Below the pieces are notes generated by a model. That model made no database searches and was not told the DNA's origin. It saw only the letters and a list, made by a program, of their open reading frames with translations. From Sphingomonas canadensis (GTDB taxonomy: Bacteria; Pseudomonadota; Alphaproteobacteria; Sphingomonadales; Sphingomonadaceae): a stretch of DNA of 64,000 bases. Below, piece by piece: positions 44,091 to 52,610 of this stretch; the stretch's first letter is position 1; every line of letters starts with the position of its first letter. The translations under genes were made by a program, and so were the position numbers. The stretch is from assembly GCF_026013525.1 (NCBI RefSeq), contig NZ_JAPDRA010000001.1:62001-126000 (forward strand), read 5' to 3'.

Positions 44091-44134
44091 CCGGGCCTTC
44101 GTCCATCGGTTCGCGCGGCGGTCATGCAACGTTC

Positions 44135-44327
44135 CTAGAGTCTGTCCTGTTCAGGCGGCACCGCCCTCCGCAACCTTTCCAACGATGCTGCACATCGCCG
44201 GAACCTTGGGCTGCTCCGCCCGCTCCCCAACCCGGCCACCCAGCGGCAGTCTATTCCATGGGTGGCCGGGTGGGGGAGCGGGCCGGTGCCGATTCCGCCA
44301 AAGGCGGCAAAGGCGGACAGACTCTAG
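44135..44327. repeat. Palindromic dispersed element, copy 2 (complete)
   Basis: Outer perfect 13-bp inverted repeats CTAGAGTCTGTCC (44135-44147) and GGACAGACTCTAG (44315-44327) enclose inner arms 44213-44242 and 44259-44288 with the same core (ACCCGGCCACCCA / TGGGTGGCCGGGT) as copy 1 at 34524-34636. The whole 193-bp unit is non-coding and looks like a small non-autonomous transposable element. It lies in the 355-base interval 44091-44445, which otherwise holds only the G-tract. Confidence 0.82.
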
Positions 44328-44426
44328 CCGTTCTGCACGGCCGGGCAATCGCGCAGCGCAACCGCCGGTTTAAACCGCTATCCGAATCCCGGATTGGCAA
44401 TAGACTGGGCCGGGCTGAAGCCGGGC

Positions 44427-44437
44427 GGGGGGGGGGG
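44427..44437 (+). repeat. G11 homopolymer tract before a small gene
   Basis: Eleven consecutive G residues end 8 bases before the ATG at 44446. Such tracts slip during replication and can vary promoter or leader spacing. Sequencing error in the count is possible. Confidence 0.85.
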
Positions 44438-44445
44438 CAAAGAGG

Positions 44446-44862
44446 ATGGCGCTGAAACCCAGCTATGGGATCGACGGACGCCGCTGGCTCCCGATCCCGC
44501 GTGCGGCCAGGCTGCCCGGGACCAACGCAGCCGGAATCCGCGCGCTGATGTACGAAGACAAGCTCGAATGGTGCCAGTTGCCGCCTCAGTATCTTACGAT
44601 GCTGGTCGAGGAGGCGGGGGTGCAGCGCCTCCGGGCCGAACGGCAGGTCGGCGTGAAGGAAACGGCAAAGCGCGCCAGGGCCGCGACAGAGACGGCACGG
44701 CGGCGCGGCAAATCGCTTTACCGTACCCCGGCACAGGCGGATGCCGAACACGCCGCCGCATGGGAACGCGCCGGGCTTCGCCTTGCCGGGACGACTTGGG
44801 ATCAGGCGCCGCTTCCCCTCCCGATATCCGGACGCGATCCCGACAAGCCCGGAAACCCATAA
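44446..44862 (+). CDS. Hypothetical protein
   Basis: 138 residues, unrecognised. Opens MALKPSYGIDGRRWLP, has a basic helical middle (ETAKRARAATETARRR) and a Pro-rich C terminus. AAAGAGG abuts the ATG, poor spacing, and the preceding G11 tract is unusual. The opposite strand is also open here, so the call is tentative. It lies 63 bases before the acylase gene on the same strand. Confidence 0.4.
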   Translation: MALKPSYGIDGRRWLPIPRAARLPGTNAAGIRALMYEDKLEWCQLPPQYLTMLVEEAGVQRLRAERQVGVKETAKRARAATETARRRGKSLYRTPAQADAEHAAAWERAGLRLAGTTWDQAPLPLPISGRDPDKPGNP

Positions 44863-44925
44863 GCCCCCAGTCTTCCCTCCCGCCCGCCATCCGCCTAACC
44901 TCCCGCAAAACCTCCGGGGAGGAGC

Positions 44926-47727
44926 ATGTCCGTCCGTCACGCGCTGGTTGCCGCGTCCGTTATCGCATCCGCTGCCCTCGGCCCCTCCCTTCCGGGAGCG
45001 ACGGGCGCCCCACGCCCCGCGCCCCTTGGCCCCGCTCCTTCAGGGGAGGGGTTGGGGTGGGGGCTGTCATCGGCATTGCCCCCGCCATCGCAGTCCGGGC
45101 GTGACCCCATCGCCCCACGCCCCGCGCCGCTGAGCCCCGCCCCTTCGGAAACGGCGGGCGCCCCGCGCCCCGCGCCGCTCTGGCCGGGCCGTGGGCATGG
45201 CCTGCCCGACGCCGGGTTGGCATGGGGGCTGTCCGCCGTGCCTCCCCCGCCATTGCAATCCCTGCGCAACCCTGCCCCCGCGCGGCGCACGCCGGGTCGT
45301 CCGCTTGAGCGGCCCGCCGCGGGCCTCGGCCCGGGCCTGTTCCCCCAGTCCGCCGTCCCCGCCGCGCTCCCCGGTGCCGCGCCCGCCCAGCCCGTGCCCG
45401 CGCCCGCAGCCCGCCCGCGCTACACCGCCACCATCACGCGCACGGCACAGGGCCTGCCGCATGTCGTCGCGCGCGACTGGGGGTCGCTCGGCTATGGCTC
45501 GGGCTATGCCGCGGCGCAGGACAATGGCTGCGTGATCGCCGATCATCTGCTCACGGTGCGGGGCGATCGTTCGCGCTTCTTCGGCGCGGCGGGGCGGGTG
45601 AGCGTGGGGTTCGTCGAAATCGCCAATCTGGAAAGCGATTTCTATCACCGGATCGTGGGCGACGTGGATGCGTTGCGCGCGGCGCTGGCGGGCACATCGG
45701 CGGCGCACCGGGCGATGATCGCGGGGTTCGCGGCGGGCTATAACCGGGTGTTGCGGATGGAGCCGGGGCGCTTCGCCGCCGCGTGCCGGGGCGCGGCGTG
45801 GCTGCGGCCGATGACGGTGGATGACGTGCTGCTGATGGTCCAGGCGGGGGCGCTGCAGGGGGCTTCGGCGCCCTATGCGCGCTATATCGCCGCCGCCGCG
45901 CCGCCCGTGCCCGGCGCCGCCCCGCCCGGCCCGGCGCCGTCGCCCGGCGGTGCCCCGGTGATGCCCCCCTCCGGCGAACCGGGCGCCGCCGCCCTGCCGG
46001 ACAGCCACGGACGAACCGCGCGGGCCGCCGCCACCGGCCTCCCGCCGCGCCTGCGCCTCCCCGGCCCGCTCCCGGACGCGGCGGGCGCCAGCAACGCCTG
46101 GGCCTTCGGCGCCGCCGCCACCCCCAACCGCCGCGGCCTCCTAGCCGCCGCCCCCCACTTCCCCTGGTCCGGCCACAACCGATTCCGCCGAATCCAGCTC
46201 ACCATCCCGGGGAAGATGGACGTGATGGGCGCGGCGCTCAGCTACTCGCCGTTCGTGTCGATCGGCTACAACCGGCACGTCGCCTGGACGCACACCGTCT
46301 CCACCTCGCAGCATCAGTCGCTCTATGCGCTGGCGCTCGATCCAGCGGACCCCACGCGATACCGCGTCGATGGCGCCTATGAGTCCATGACGCGGCGATC
46401 GATCACGGTGGCGGTTAAAGACGCGCCGCCGGTCACGCGGACCGTCTATGCAACCCGCTTCGGGATGATGATCGCGATCCCCGGGGCGGGGCTCGGCTGG
46501 GGAGCGGCACGCGCCTATGCGCTGCGCGATGCGGAGCTGGGCAATGTCCGCTCGGGCGACACCTGGCTGGCGCTTGCCCGCGCCCGCGACGTCACCCGGG
46601 TCCACGCCGCGCTGACGCGCAACCTGGGCATCCCCTATGTCAACACCATCGCCGCCGATTCCAGGGGAAGCGCCTTCTTCTCGGATACTTCCGCGATACC
46701 ATTCCTCAGCGCCCAGCGGCTGTCCGAATGCGTCGTCGCCGAAGGCGCCACGCCTGGGGCCGATACGGCGACAATCTACATCCTCGACGGCACGCGCAAC
46801 GGCTGCGCCTGGGAGGTCGACCCGGCCGGCCCTGTCCCCGGCCTGATGCCGCCCGCACGGCTGCCGGCGATGGTCCGGCGGGATTGGGTGCAGAACGCCA
46901 ATGATTCCTATTGGCTTACCCACGCGCCGGAGCCGATGGCCGCGCTGTCGCCGATCCTCGGGCCGCACGGCAAGCGCCAGACCCTGCGCACCCGCGCATC
47001 GATCGGCGCGATCGAAGGAGCGCTCGCCGCCGGGCCGGTGGACATGGCCGCGGTCCGCCGCCTGTCGCTGGAGAACCGCGTGCTCGCAGCCGAGCTGACG
47101 CTCAACGGGCTGCTCGCGATCCGACCGGGCCGCCCTTCGCTGGCGCGCGCCTGCGAGGTGCTGGCGCGATGGGACCGGCACGCGGACACCGGCAGCCGCG
47201 GCGCGGCGCTGTTCTTCGCCTTCTGGCGCAAGGCCGCGGCGATCCGCGACATCTGGGCCGTGCCCTTCGATCCCGCCGATCCGGCCAACACGCCGCGGAT
47301 GCTGAACCCGGTCGCGGGGGACGCGGTTCTCGATGCGCTGCAATCCGCCGCCGCCGATCTGGCCGCCGCAGGCATCGCGATCGACGCGCCGCTGGGCCAG
47401 GTCCAGGTCTCGCCGCGCCTGGGGGAGCGCATCGGCATCCATGGCGGGCCGAGCGCCGCGGGCGTGCTCAACGCGATGCACAGCGCCGCTGGGCCGGAGG
47501 GCGTGGTGCCCTATCACGGCACCTCCTATCTGCTCGTCGTCGGCTGGGACCGGCACGGCCCGGTCGCGGATTCGATCCTCGCCTATTCGCAATCGAGCGA
47601 CCCCGAATCCCCCTGGTTCGCCGACGGGACACGCGATTTCTCCGCCAAGCGCTGGCTCCGCCTGCCCTTCACCCGCGCAGAGGTCGCGGCCGCGCGCATC
47701 GCGCCGCCGGCTACGATCAGCGAATAG
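44926..47727 (+). CDS. Penicillin-acylase-family N-terminal nucleophile hydrolase
   Basis: 933 residues. Signal peptide 1-25; a Pro/Gly/Ala-rich spacer of about 140 residues made from DNA repeats; alpha chain from about residue 165 (YTATITRTAQGLPHV); a Pro-rich linker; then the autocatalytic site with nucleophile Ser389 in GASNAWAFG, and beta-chain motifs ILGPHG and PGRPSLARACEVLARWD. Substrates of this family are amides such as beta-lactams, acyl-homoserine lactones or other N-acyl compounds, acting in the periplasm. GGGGAGGAGC precedes the ATG. Its end overlaps the convergent dapF-like gene by 11 bases. Confidence 0.85.
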   Translation: MSVRHALVAASVIASAALGPSLPGATGAPRPAPLGPAPSGEGLGWGLSSALPPPSQSGRDPIAPRPAPLSPAPSETAGAPRPAPLWPGRGHGLPDAGLAWGLSAVPPPPLQSLRNPAPARRTPGRPLERPAAGLGPGLFPQSAVPAALPGAAPAQPVPAPAARPRYTATITRTAQGLPHVVARDWGSLGYGSGYAAAQDNGCVIADHLLTVRGDRSRFFGAAGRVSVGFVEIANLESDFYHRIVGDVDALRAALAGTSAAHRAMIAGFAAGYNRVLRMEPGRFAAACRGAAWLRPMTVDDVLLMVQAGALQGASAPYARYIAAAAPPVPGAAPPGPAPSPGGAPVMPPSGEPGAAALPDSHGRTARAAATGLPPRLRLPGPLPDAAGASNAWAFGAAATPNRRGLLAAAPHFPWSGHNRFRRIQLTIPGKMDVMGAALSYSPFVSIGYNRHVAWTHTVSTSQHQSLYALALDPADPTRYRVDGAYESMTRRSITVAVKDAPPVTRTVYATRFGMMIAIPGAGLGWGAARAYALRDAELGNVRSGDTWLALARARDVTRVHAALTRNLGIPYVNTIAADSRGSAFFSDTSAIPFLSAQRLSECVVAEGATPGADTATIYILDGTRNGCAWEVDPAGPVPGLMPPARLPAMVRRDWVQNANDSYWLTHAPEPMAALSPILGPHGKRQTLRTRASIGAIEGALAAGPVDMAAVRRLSLENRVLAAELTLNGLLAIRPGRPSLARACEVLARWDRHADTGSRGAALFFAFWRKAAAIRDIWAVPFDPADPANTPRMLNPVAGDAVLDALQSAAADLAAAGIAIDAPLGQVQVSPRLGERIGIHGGPSAAGVLNAMHSAAGPEGVVPYHGTSYLLVVGWDRHGPVADSILAYSQSSDPESPWFADGTRDFSAKRWLRLPFTRAEVAAARIAPPATISE
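44995..45330 (+). repeat. Repeat-derived in-frame spacer in the acylase gene
   Basis: Three copies of GCCCC(A/G)CGCCCCGCGCC lie at about 45008, 45112 and 45160, and two copies of a TGGGGGCTGTC...CCCGCCAT...GCA.TCC module lie at about 45055-45098 and 45229-45272. These read in frame as Ala/Pro/Gly-rich peptide between signal sequence and enzyme. They resemble intergenic repeats of this genome type. Confidence 0.7.
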
Positions 47728-48667
47728 CCGCCACCGCCGCCTCCCACGCGGCGGCCTCGTTGTCGCGCCGGGCAAGGATCACCGGCACTTGCGCCGCGCC
47801 GGCGGCCGGGTCCACCTCCACCATCGCATCGTAGAGGAAGGTCGCATTGCCCCGGATGGTGACGCAGCCGCCGTCGCCCGGCGCCACCGCCACCGCATGG
47901 ACCAGCCCGCCCCGGTTGAACACGGTCATCGCGGTGCCGAAGCCGATCCGGCCGGTCAGCCCCGCCGCGAACGCCGACGCCGCCATCGCGCTGCCGCAAC
48001 TGTCGGTCAGCCCCACGCCACGCTCATAGGTGCGCACGAACAGGTCGGCCCCGCGCAGCTCGACGAACGACACATTCGCCCGCTCCGGCAGCGCTTCCGG
48101 CCGCGCCTCGCACCAGTCGCCCAGCGCCACCAGTTCGTCCTCGTCCACCTGCTCGACAAAGGCGACCAGATGGGGGTTGGGCATCGCCACCGCGGTGAAG
48201 CGCCGCGCGCTGGGCAGCTCGGGCACCGCCGCCTCCACCACCGCATCCAGCCCCGTGCGCAGTCCGATCGCGAAAGCGCCGACGCCCGCCGGCCCAGCCC
48301 GCGTCTCGATCGTCACCACGCCCGGCGCAACGGAATCGGCGCGCGCCGCATCGGCGCTGCTCGTCTTCAGCCGCACCCGCGCGCGATCGATCCCCAGCAC
48401 CTCGAACCCCAGCCGCGCCACGCAGCGCAGCCCGTTGAGGCACGTCTCCGCCTCGCTGCCGTCGGAATTGAACATCCGCATGCCGAATCCATGTTCGGCG
48501 TCGCCCGCGGTCAGCAGCAGCAGTCCGTCGCCGCCCACCGGCCCGGCCCGATCGGCCAGCGCGCGGGCGATGCCCGCCCATTCGGCATCGGCCAGCGTGA
48601 TCGCGCGCGCGTCGATCAGCGGAAAATCATTGCCCGATCCGTGGCATTTGATGAAGGCGATACGCAT
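47717..48667 (-). CDS. Diaminopimelate epimerase-like protein
   Basis: 316 residues from ATG 48667 (MRIAFIKCHGSGNDF); a start at 48676 is also possible. The two active-site cysteine regions are present but altered: AETCLNGLRC (usual xxCGNGxRC) and TDSCGSAMAAS (usual xACGTGA). Pro-rich linker between two pseudo-symmetric halves is as in DapF. Canonical role is LL- to meso-diaminopimelate conversion for lysine and peptidoglycan; because of the loop changes it may be a DapF paralogue with another substrate. Convergent with the acylase. Confidence 0.75.
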   Translation of the reverse strand: MRIAFIKCHGSGNDFPLIDARAITLADAEWAGIARALADRAGPVGGDGLLLLTAGDAEHGFGMRMFNSDGSEAETCLNGLRCVARLGFEVLGIDRARVRLKTSSADAARADSVAPGVVTIETRAGPAGVGAFAIGLRTGLDAVVEAAVPELPSARRFTAVAMPNPHLVAFVEQVDEDELVALGDWCEARPEALPERANVSFVELRGADLFVRTYERGVGLTDSCGSAMAASAFAAGLTGRIGFGTAMTVFNRGGLVHAVAVAPGDGGCVTIRGNATFLYDAMVEVDPAAGAAQVPVILARRDNEAAAWEAAVAAIR

Positions 48668-48699
48668 CGCCCCCATCTAGGCGTTCGTCACGGGCAAAT

Positions 48700-49374
48700 C
48701 TATTCGGCGCCCGCCATTTCGATCACCGGACCACCCATCGCCTGGACCATCGCATTGTCGCGCGCGATGATCTCGGCGAAGCTGGGCCGCGCGTGGAGCG
48801 CGGCGACATACGCCGCCAGGCGCGGCCAGCGCGCGCCGTCGATATGCACGCCGATCGTGCCCAGCGTCGCCACAGGGCTGGCCACCGCGATATCGGCCAG
48901 CGTCAGCCGGTCCTCGATCAGGAAGCCGCTCTGCGGGATCACGCCCTCCAGATAGTCATAGATCGGCGGCAGCAGCTCGCGCTCGGCGGCGATCGCGGCG
49001 GCATGGTCGCACTGTTGCTTCAGCACGCGCGGGCGCACGAAGCGGTTCCCGAAGATCGCGCCGCCCGCCGCCATCATCAGCGTGTCGGCCAGCTCGTCGA
49101 ACCAGATCGTCCGGGCGCGCGCCTCCGCCGCCTCTGGGATCAGGTTAGGATCGGGATATTTTGCCTCCAGATAGGTTACAATCGCGGTCGAATCAGATAT
49201 CTTGAAATCGCCGTCCATGAAACCGGGCATCTTGCGGAACGGGCTCGCGGCCTCGAAATCCGGCCCGCCCCGGCCCATCCCCGCCGGCCTGAGCTCCAGG
49301 TCGAGGCCCTTCTCCGCGCCGAATACCATAACCTTGCGGACATAGGGGGAGAGCGTGGATCCAAATACGATCAT
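48700..49374 (-). CDS. Glutathione S-transferase
   Basis: 224 residues. N-terminal thioredoxin-like domain with STLSPYVRKVMVFG (catalytic Ser candidate in the SPY region), KMPGFMDGDFKISDSTAI (glutathione-binding cis-Pro and DST/AI), then an all-helical C-terminal domain. Cytoplasmic detoxification or reductase role. Transcribed toward the dapF-like gene with a 32-base gap, and preceded by a short AT-richer promoter region. Confidence 0.88.
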   Translation of the reverse strand: MIVFGSTLSPYVRKVMVFGAEKGLDLELRPAGMGRGGPDFEAASPFRKMPGFMDGDFKISDSTAIVTYLEAKYPDPNLIPEAAEARARTIWFDELADTLMMAAGGAIFGNRFVRPRVLKQQCDHAAAIAAERELLPPIYDYLEGVIPQSGFLIEDRLTLADIAVASPVATLGTIGVHIDGARWPRLAAYVAALHARPSFAEIIARDNAMVQAMGGPVIEMAGAE

Positions 49375-49447
49375 GGCCGGGTTCCTCTAATGACAGGACG
49401 CGCTCATCGTAACAATTGCGTTGCAATATGCAACTAAGCTCCATGCT

Positions 49448-49960
49448 TCACCCGCCGGCCGCGGGGCGAGCCTGGCGATGCAGCCCATAATGATCCGCGA
49501 CGCGATCGAGCGCCAGCCCCAGCACCAGCTTGCCCGCGCGGCTGGGCCAGCCTAGCGCGCGCTCCGCCGCCCCCATCCCCTCTCCGGCGCACACCACGCG
49601 CCACAGGATATCGGCCAGCCCCGGGCCGGCCGCGGCCATCGCCGCATCGAAGCGGCGGCGCGCGGCGATCTGCGCCAGGGTCGGGTCCAGCGGCGCGTCC
49701 GGCCCGCGCCGTCCGGCCGAACGCGGGCCGGCATCCCAGCGCATCGTGACGCGCGGCGGCAGTGCTGCGGTCTCGTAATCCGCGCGCAGCCGCTCGCCCG
49801 CCTCGAACTGGCGGGCGTCGGCGTGGCCGCGCGCGAACAGCCATGAAAGCGGCGATTCCGCCAGGTTCACCGTCACGCTGCGCCGCCGCGGCCCGGCCCC
49901 GGCCCGACGCGCCACGATCGCCCCGTCACCGTCGATCTCCCGTTCCACCAGCTCGCGCAT
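49448..49960 (-). CDS. DUF6456-like protein
   Basis: 170 residues. The C-terminal half (ARRRFDAAMAAAGPGLADILWRVVCAGEGMGAAERALGWP) fits the DUF6456 domain found in alphaproteobacteria, ending with AGKLVLGLALDRVADHYGL. The N-terminal part has ESPLSWLFARG. Resembles DNA-binding proteins of phage/plasmid type in its helices (AERALGWPSRAGK) but no proof. Divergent from the XRE regulator across 99 bases. Confidence 0.75.
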   Translation of the reverse strand: MRELVEREIDGDGAIVARRAGAGPRRRSVTVNLAESPLSWLFARGHADARQFEAGERLRADYETAALPPRVTMRWDAGPRSAGRRGPDAPLDPTLAQIAARRRFDAAMAAAGPGLADILWRVVCAGEGMGAAERALGWPSRAGKLVLGLALDRVADHYGLHRQARPAAGG

Positions 49961-50059
49961 GCCGCAATCTCCCTTGTCGAATCGAATGCCGGGGGCTTGC
50001 CATAATGGCTAGGATGTAGGAAAGTACACGAACCACATGGGTTATATGGGGAGGCGCAT

Positions 50060-50644
50060 ATGATCACCGCCATTCGCGAGGTCCGGCGTGCCAAGGGCCT
50101 CACGCTGGAGGAGGTCGCGCAGCGATGCGTGCCGCCCACCACCGCCCAGACGATCGGCCGCCTGGAAACCGGCACGCGCACCGTATCGGTGGCCTGGCTC
50201 AACCGGATCGCTGCGGCGCTGGGCGTCGACGCGGCGGCGCTGGTGACGCTGCCCGAACGCCCCTCCATCCCCGTGGCGGCCGCGATCGACGGCAACGGCG
50301 CGCAGGCGCCTCGCCGCGCGGCCAGCGTGGTGGCGCCGTCGCCCGATGCGGGGATGGTGGCGGTGACCGTCACCGGCGGCATCGGCGATTATCGCGCCGG
50401 CGACGAGATCTGGTGCGAGCGGCTTACGCCCGATGCCTTCGCCCATGCGCTCAACCGCGACGTGCTGGTGCCGCGCCCGGCGGGGCGCTTCCTGTTCGGG
50501 CGGCTGATCGGGCGTGAGGAAGGCAATGCGCAGGGCGGCGGCAAGCTCCATCTCCTGCCCCTCGGCGCGGGCGCGCGGCAGCAGGTGGTGGCCGATCCGG
50601 CCTGGATCGCCCGCGCCGTCCGGCTCGTCCGCGCGCTGCATTAG
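50060..50644 (+). CDS. XRE-family helix-turn-helix regulator
   Basis: 194 residues. HTH_3 domain at 1-60 with LEEVAQRC and TTAQTIGRLETGTRTVSVAWLNRI. The C-terminal region GDYRAGDEIWCER and RFLFGRLIGREEG resembles an S24/LexA-type fold, but the Ser-Lys dyad is not evident, so self-cleavage is unlikely. GGGGAGG precedes the ATG. Divergent from the DUF6456 gene, which it may control. Confidence 0.82.
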   Translation: MITAIREVRRAKGLTLEEVAQRCVPPTTAQTIGRLETGTRTVSVAWLNRIAAALGVDAAALVTLPERPSIPVAAAIDGNGAQAPRRAASVVAPSPDAGMVAVTVTGGIGDYRAGDEIWCERLTPDAFAHALNRDVLVPRPAGRFLFGRLIGREEGNAQGGGKLHLLPLGAGARQQVVADPAWIARAVRLVRALH

Positions 50645-50768
50645 GCGCGTTCCCACATTCGGCGGACCGGAATCAGCCCGCGCCGGTCACGGCCTCTAAG
50701 GATAGCCACCTATTGCCCCGCCCGCGAAACCGGCGCATCTACGCAACGAAATTCGGAAGGGGAGCGAC

Positions 50769-51131
50769 ATGCGTTACGCGCTGATTTCTGCGGTTGCCGC
50801 GATGCTGATCGCCGCGCCGGCCGCGGCAGAGGATTGGGACTTCATCCTCGTCAACAACGCCGGCAAGGAGATCAAGAAGATCGAGCTGAGCCCGACCGGC
50901 GCCGGAGACTGGCAGACCAACAGGCTGGAGGAAGATCAGAAGGAAAAGGTGGTCAAGGTGGGCGGGCGCACCACGGTCCATTTCGACAAGAAGGACAATG
51001 CCTGCCGCTACGACGTGCGCGCCACCTTTTCGGACAGCACGAACGCGATTTGGTCGGGCATCAACGTCTGCGACAATTCGTTCGTGACGATCAGCTACAA
51101 GAACGGCGCGCCGGCCTACACGGCCAATTGA
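50769..51131 (+). CDS. Small secreted protein, function unknown
   Basis: 120 residues. Signal peptide 1-20 ending AAPAAA-ED. Mature part of about 100 residues is beta-rich with WDFILVNNAGKEIKKIELSP and two Cys (NACRYD, NVCDNS) that may form a disulphide. Strong ribosome site GGAAGGGGAG. The family is common in proteobacteria as hypothetical protein. A hairpin follows immediately. Confidence 0.8.
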   Translation: MRYALISAVAAMLIAAPAAAEDWDFILVNNAGKEIKKIELSPTGAGDWQTNRLEEDQKEKVVKVGGRTTVHFDKKDNACRYDVRATFSDSTNAIWSGINVCDNSFVTISYKNGAPAYTAN

Positions 51132-51139
51132 TCGCACCG

Positions 51140-51175
51140 CCCCCGGCCACCCCGCGCAAGCGCACAGGCCGGGGG
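51140..51175 (+). terminator. Hairpin after the small secreted protein gene
   Basis: 9-bp stem CCCCCGGCC (51140-51148) / GGCCGGGGG (51167-51175) with an 18-base loop, starting 9 bases after the stop codon. No T-run follows, so it may be a weak or factor-assisted terminator. Confidence 0.45.
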
Positions 51176-51344
51176 ATGGTGGGCGTTGGCCTTGCCGCGC
51201 CGATGTTGCGCAGCGTCTGGTTTACGCCATTTCTGCAGCAACGTTGTGGCGCGGCACCTATCGAGCTTCTGGCCGGCCCGGAGGCGCCCCGGGGCGCTGT
51301 TTGGCGCGATCGCGGTCGATTTCGGCGGCCCGGCGATGCTCGCA

Positions 51345-52610
51345 TCATGCAGCGCCGGCGGCCCCCGGAACGCGCCGGGCGACGATCGTGAGCACCGCGC
51401 CAGACAGGAGGAACAGGACGGCGAATACTGCCAGCGCGAGATCATATGTGCCGCTAGCATCGAACCGGGTTGCCAGATATGCCGGTCCGACGGCGACACC
51501 GATGTTATAGGCCGCATAGACGCCGCCATACAGCCCGCCATAAGAGATCGGGCCGAACAGGCGGCTAAGCAGAAATGCCATTACGTCGAATTCGGCACCG
51601 ATGCCGAAAGCGATCAGGAAGATCGCGAAAGCCGTAATCCCGGCGGTGTGGGAATCGGCGAGGAGAAAGAAGCCAAGCGCAGGCGCCGCGAAGATCACCG
51701 CCACGACATACATCGTACTAACGTTGTCGAGCAGCCAGCCGGTGACCAGCCGGGCGAAGATCAGCGTCGCTCCCAGGATCGAAACACCCGAGGCCGCGGC
51801 AAGCGGGCTGAAACCGCGATCGGCCAGGATCGACGGCAGGTTGACCAGCAGGCCCATCGACGCCGCCCCCAGCGGAACGAACGCAAGCGCTATCGTCCAG
51901 TAGGTCATGGTGCGCAGCGCCTTGCGCCACGGGATGCCGCTGAGCGGATCGATTGCCGGGTGAGATCCGGACGCCGCTCCGGCGTCGATCTCGTGCGGCC
52001 CTTGCGGCCTGATCCGCAGCAGCGTCGCCACGTTCAAACCGCCCACCAGCAGGAACAATACGCCGATCGACACGATCGCCATTCGCCAGCCGAAGGCGCC
52101 GATGAGCGCCTGGCTGATCGGGGGAAGCACCAGCGAGGCCAGCCCGACGCCGGACAGCGCGATGCCGAATCCCAAACCGCGCCGGCGATCGAACCAGGTC
52201 AGGATAATCCGCGTATAGGCCGCCGGCAGCGTACCCGCACCGAACAGGGCGAGCAGGAAAAACGAAATATACAGTTGGGTCAGGCTCCCCTGCAGCGTTG
52301 CCAACGACATCAGGATCAGCGGCACCGCTACCTGCGATACGCACAAGGTCCGCCACGCCCCCATCCGGTCTATCAGGACGCCGAACAGCGGGGCCATCAG
52401 CAGCAGCGGGATATTGGCGAAGGCGACCGCGAGCGTCGTCTCGCCCCGGCTCCATCCGAACGCTTGGGAAAGCGGCGTAACGAATTGGCCGAAGACCGTC
52501 GATGCGACGGCGCTGAAGCCCACAGATAGGCCGATCGCGGTGCCCAGCGCGACCCACCACGCGATAGGCAGACCCAAGGGGCGCCGGCCGGAAATATCGT
52601 GTTCGATCAA
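51345..52610 (-). CDS. MFS transporter (monocarboxylate/oxalate-formate-like)
   Basis: 421 residues, 12 predicted helices. First helix LGLPIAWWVALGTAIGLSVG, a DRMGAWR loop after helix 2, and DRRRGLGFGIALSGVG typical of the MCT/OFA branch. The likely start is TTG 52610, which overlaps the serine hydrolase stop (TTGA); the longer reading to 52862 is antisense-like Arg-rich sequence. Last gene of the leftward arm, so it probably moves a carboxylate substrate or product of the locus across the inner membrane. Confidence 0.82.
   Translation of the reverse strand: MIEHDISGRRPLGLPIAWWVALGTAIGLSVGFSAVASTVFGQFVTPLSQAFGWSRGETTLAVAFANIPLLLMAPLFGVLIDRMGAWRTLCVSQVAVPLILMSLATLQGSLTQLYISFFLLALFGAGTLPAAYTRIILTWFDRRRGLGFGIALSGVGLASLVLPPISQALIGAFGWRMAIVSIGVLFLLVGGLNVATLLRIRPQGPHEIDAGAASGSHPAIDPLSGIPWRKALRTMTYWTIALAFVPLGAASMGLLVNLPSILADRGFSPLAAASGVSILGATLIFARLVTGWLLDNVSTMYVVAVIFAAPALGFFLLADSHTAGITAFAIFLIAFGIGAEFDVMAFLLSRLFGPISYGGLYGGVYAAYNIGVAVGPAYLATRFDASGTYDLALAVFAVLFLLSGAVLTIVARRVPGAAGAA

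Noticed and set aside
42342..44138. 598-codon plus-strand frame opposite the MmeI-like gene
   Set aside because: Shadow of a gene with intact nuclease and methyltransferase motifs.
49186..49200. TCAGATATCTT, resembling the GntR operator core
   Set aside because: Inside the GST coding sequence, lacks the flanking GTGTTGTA and is probably chance.
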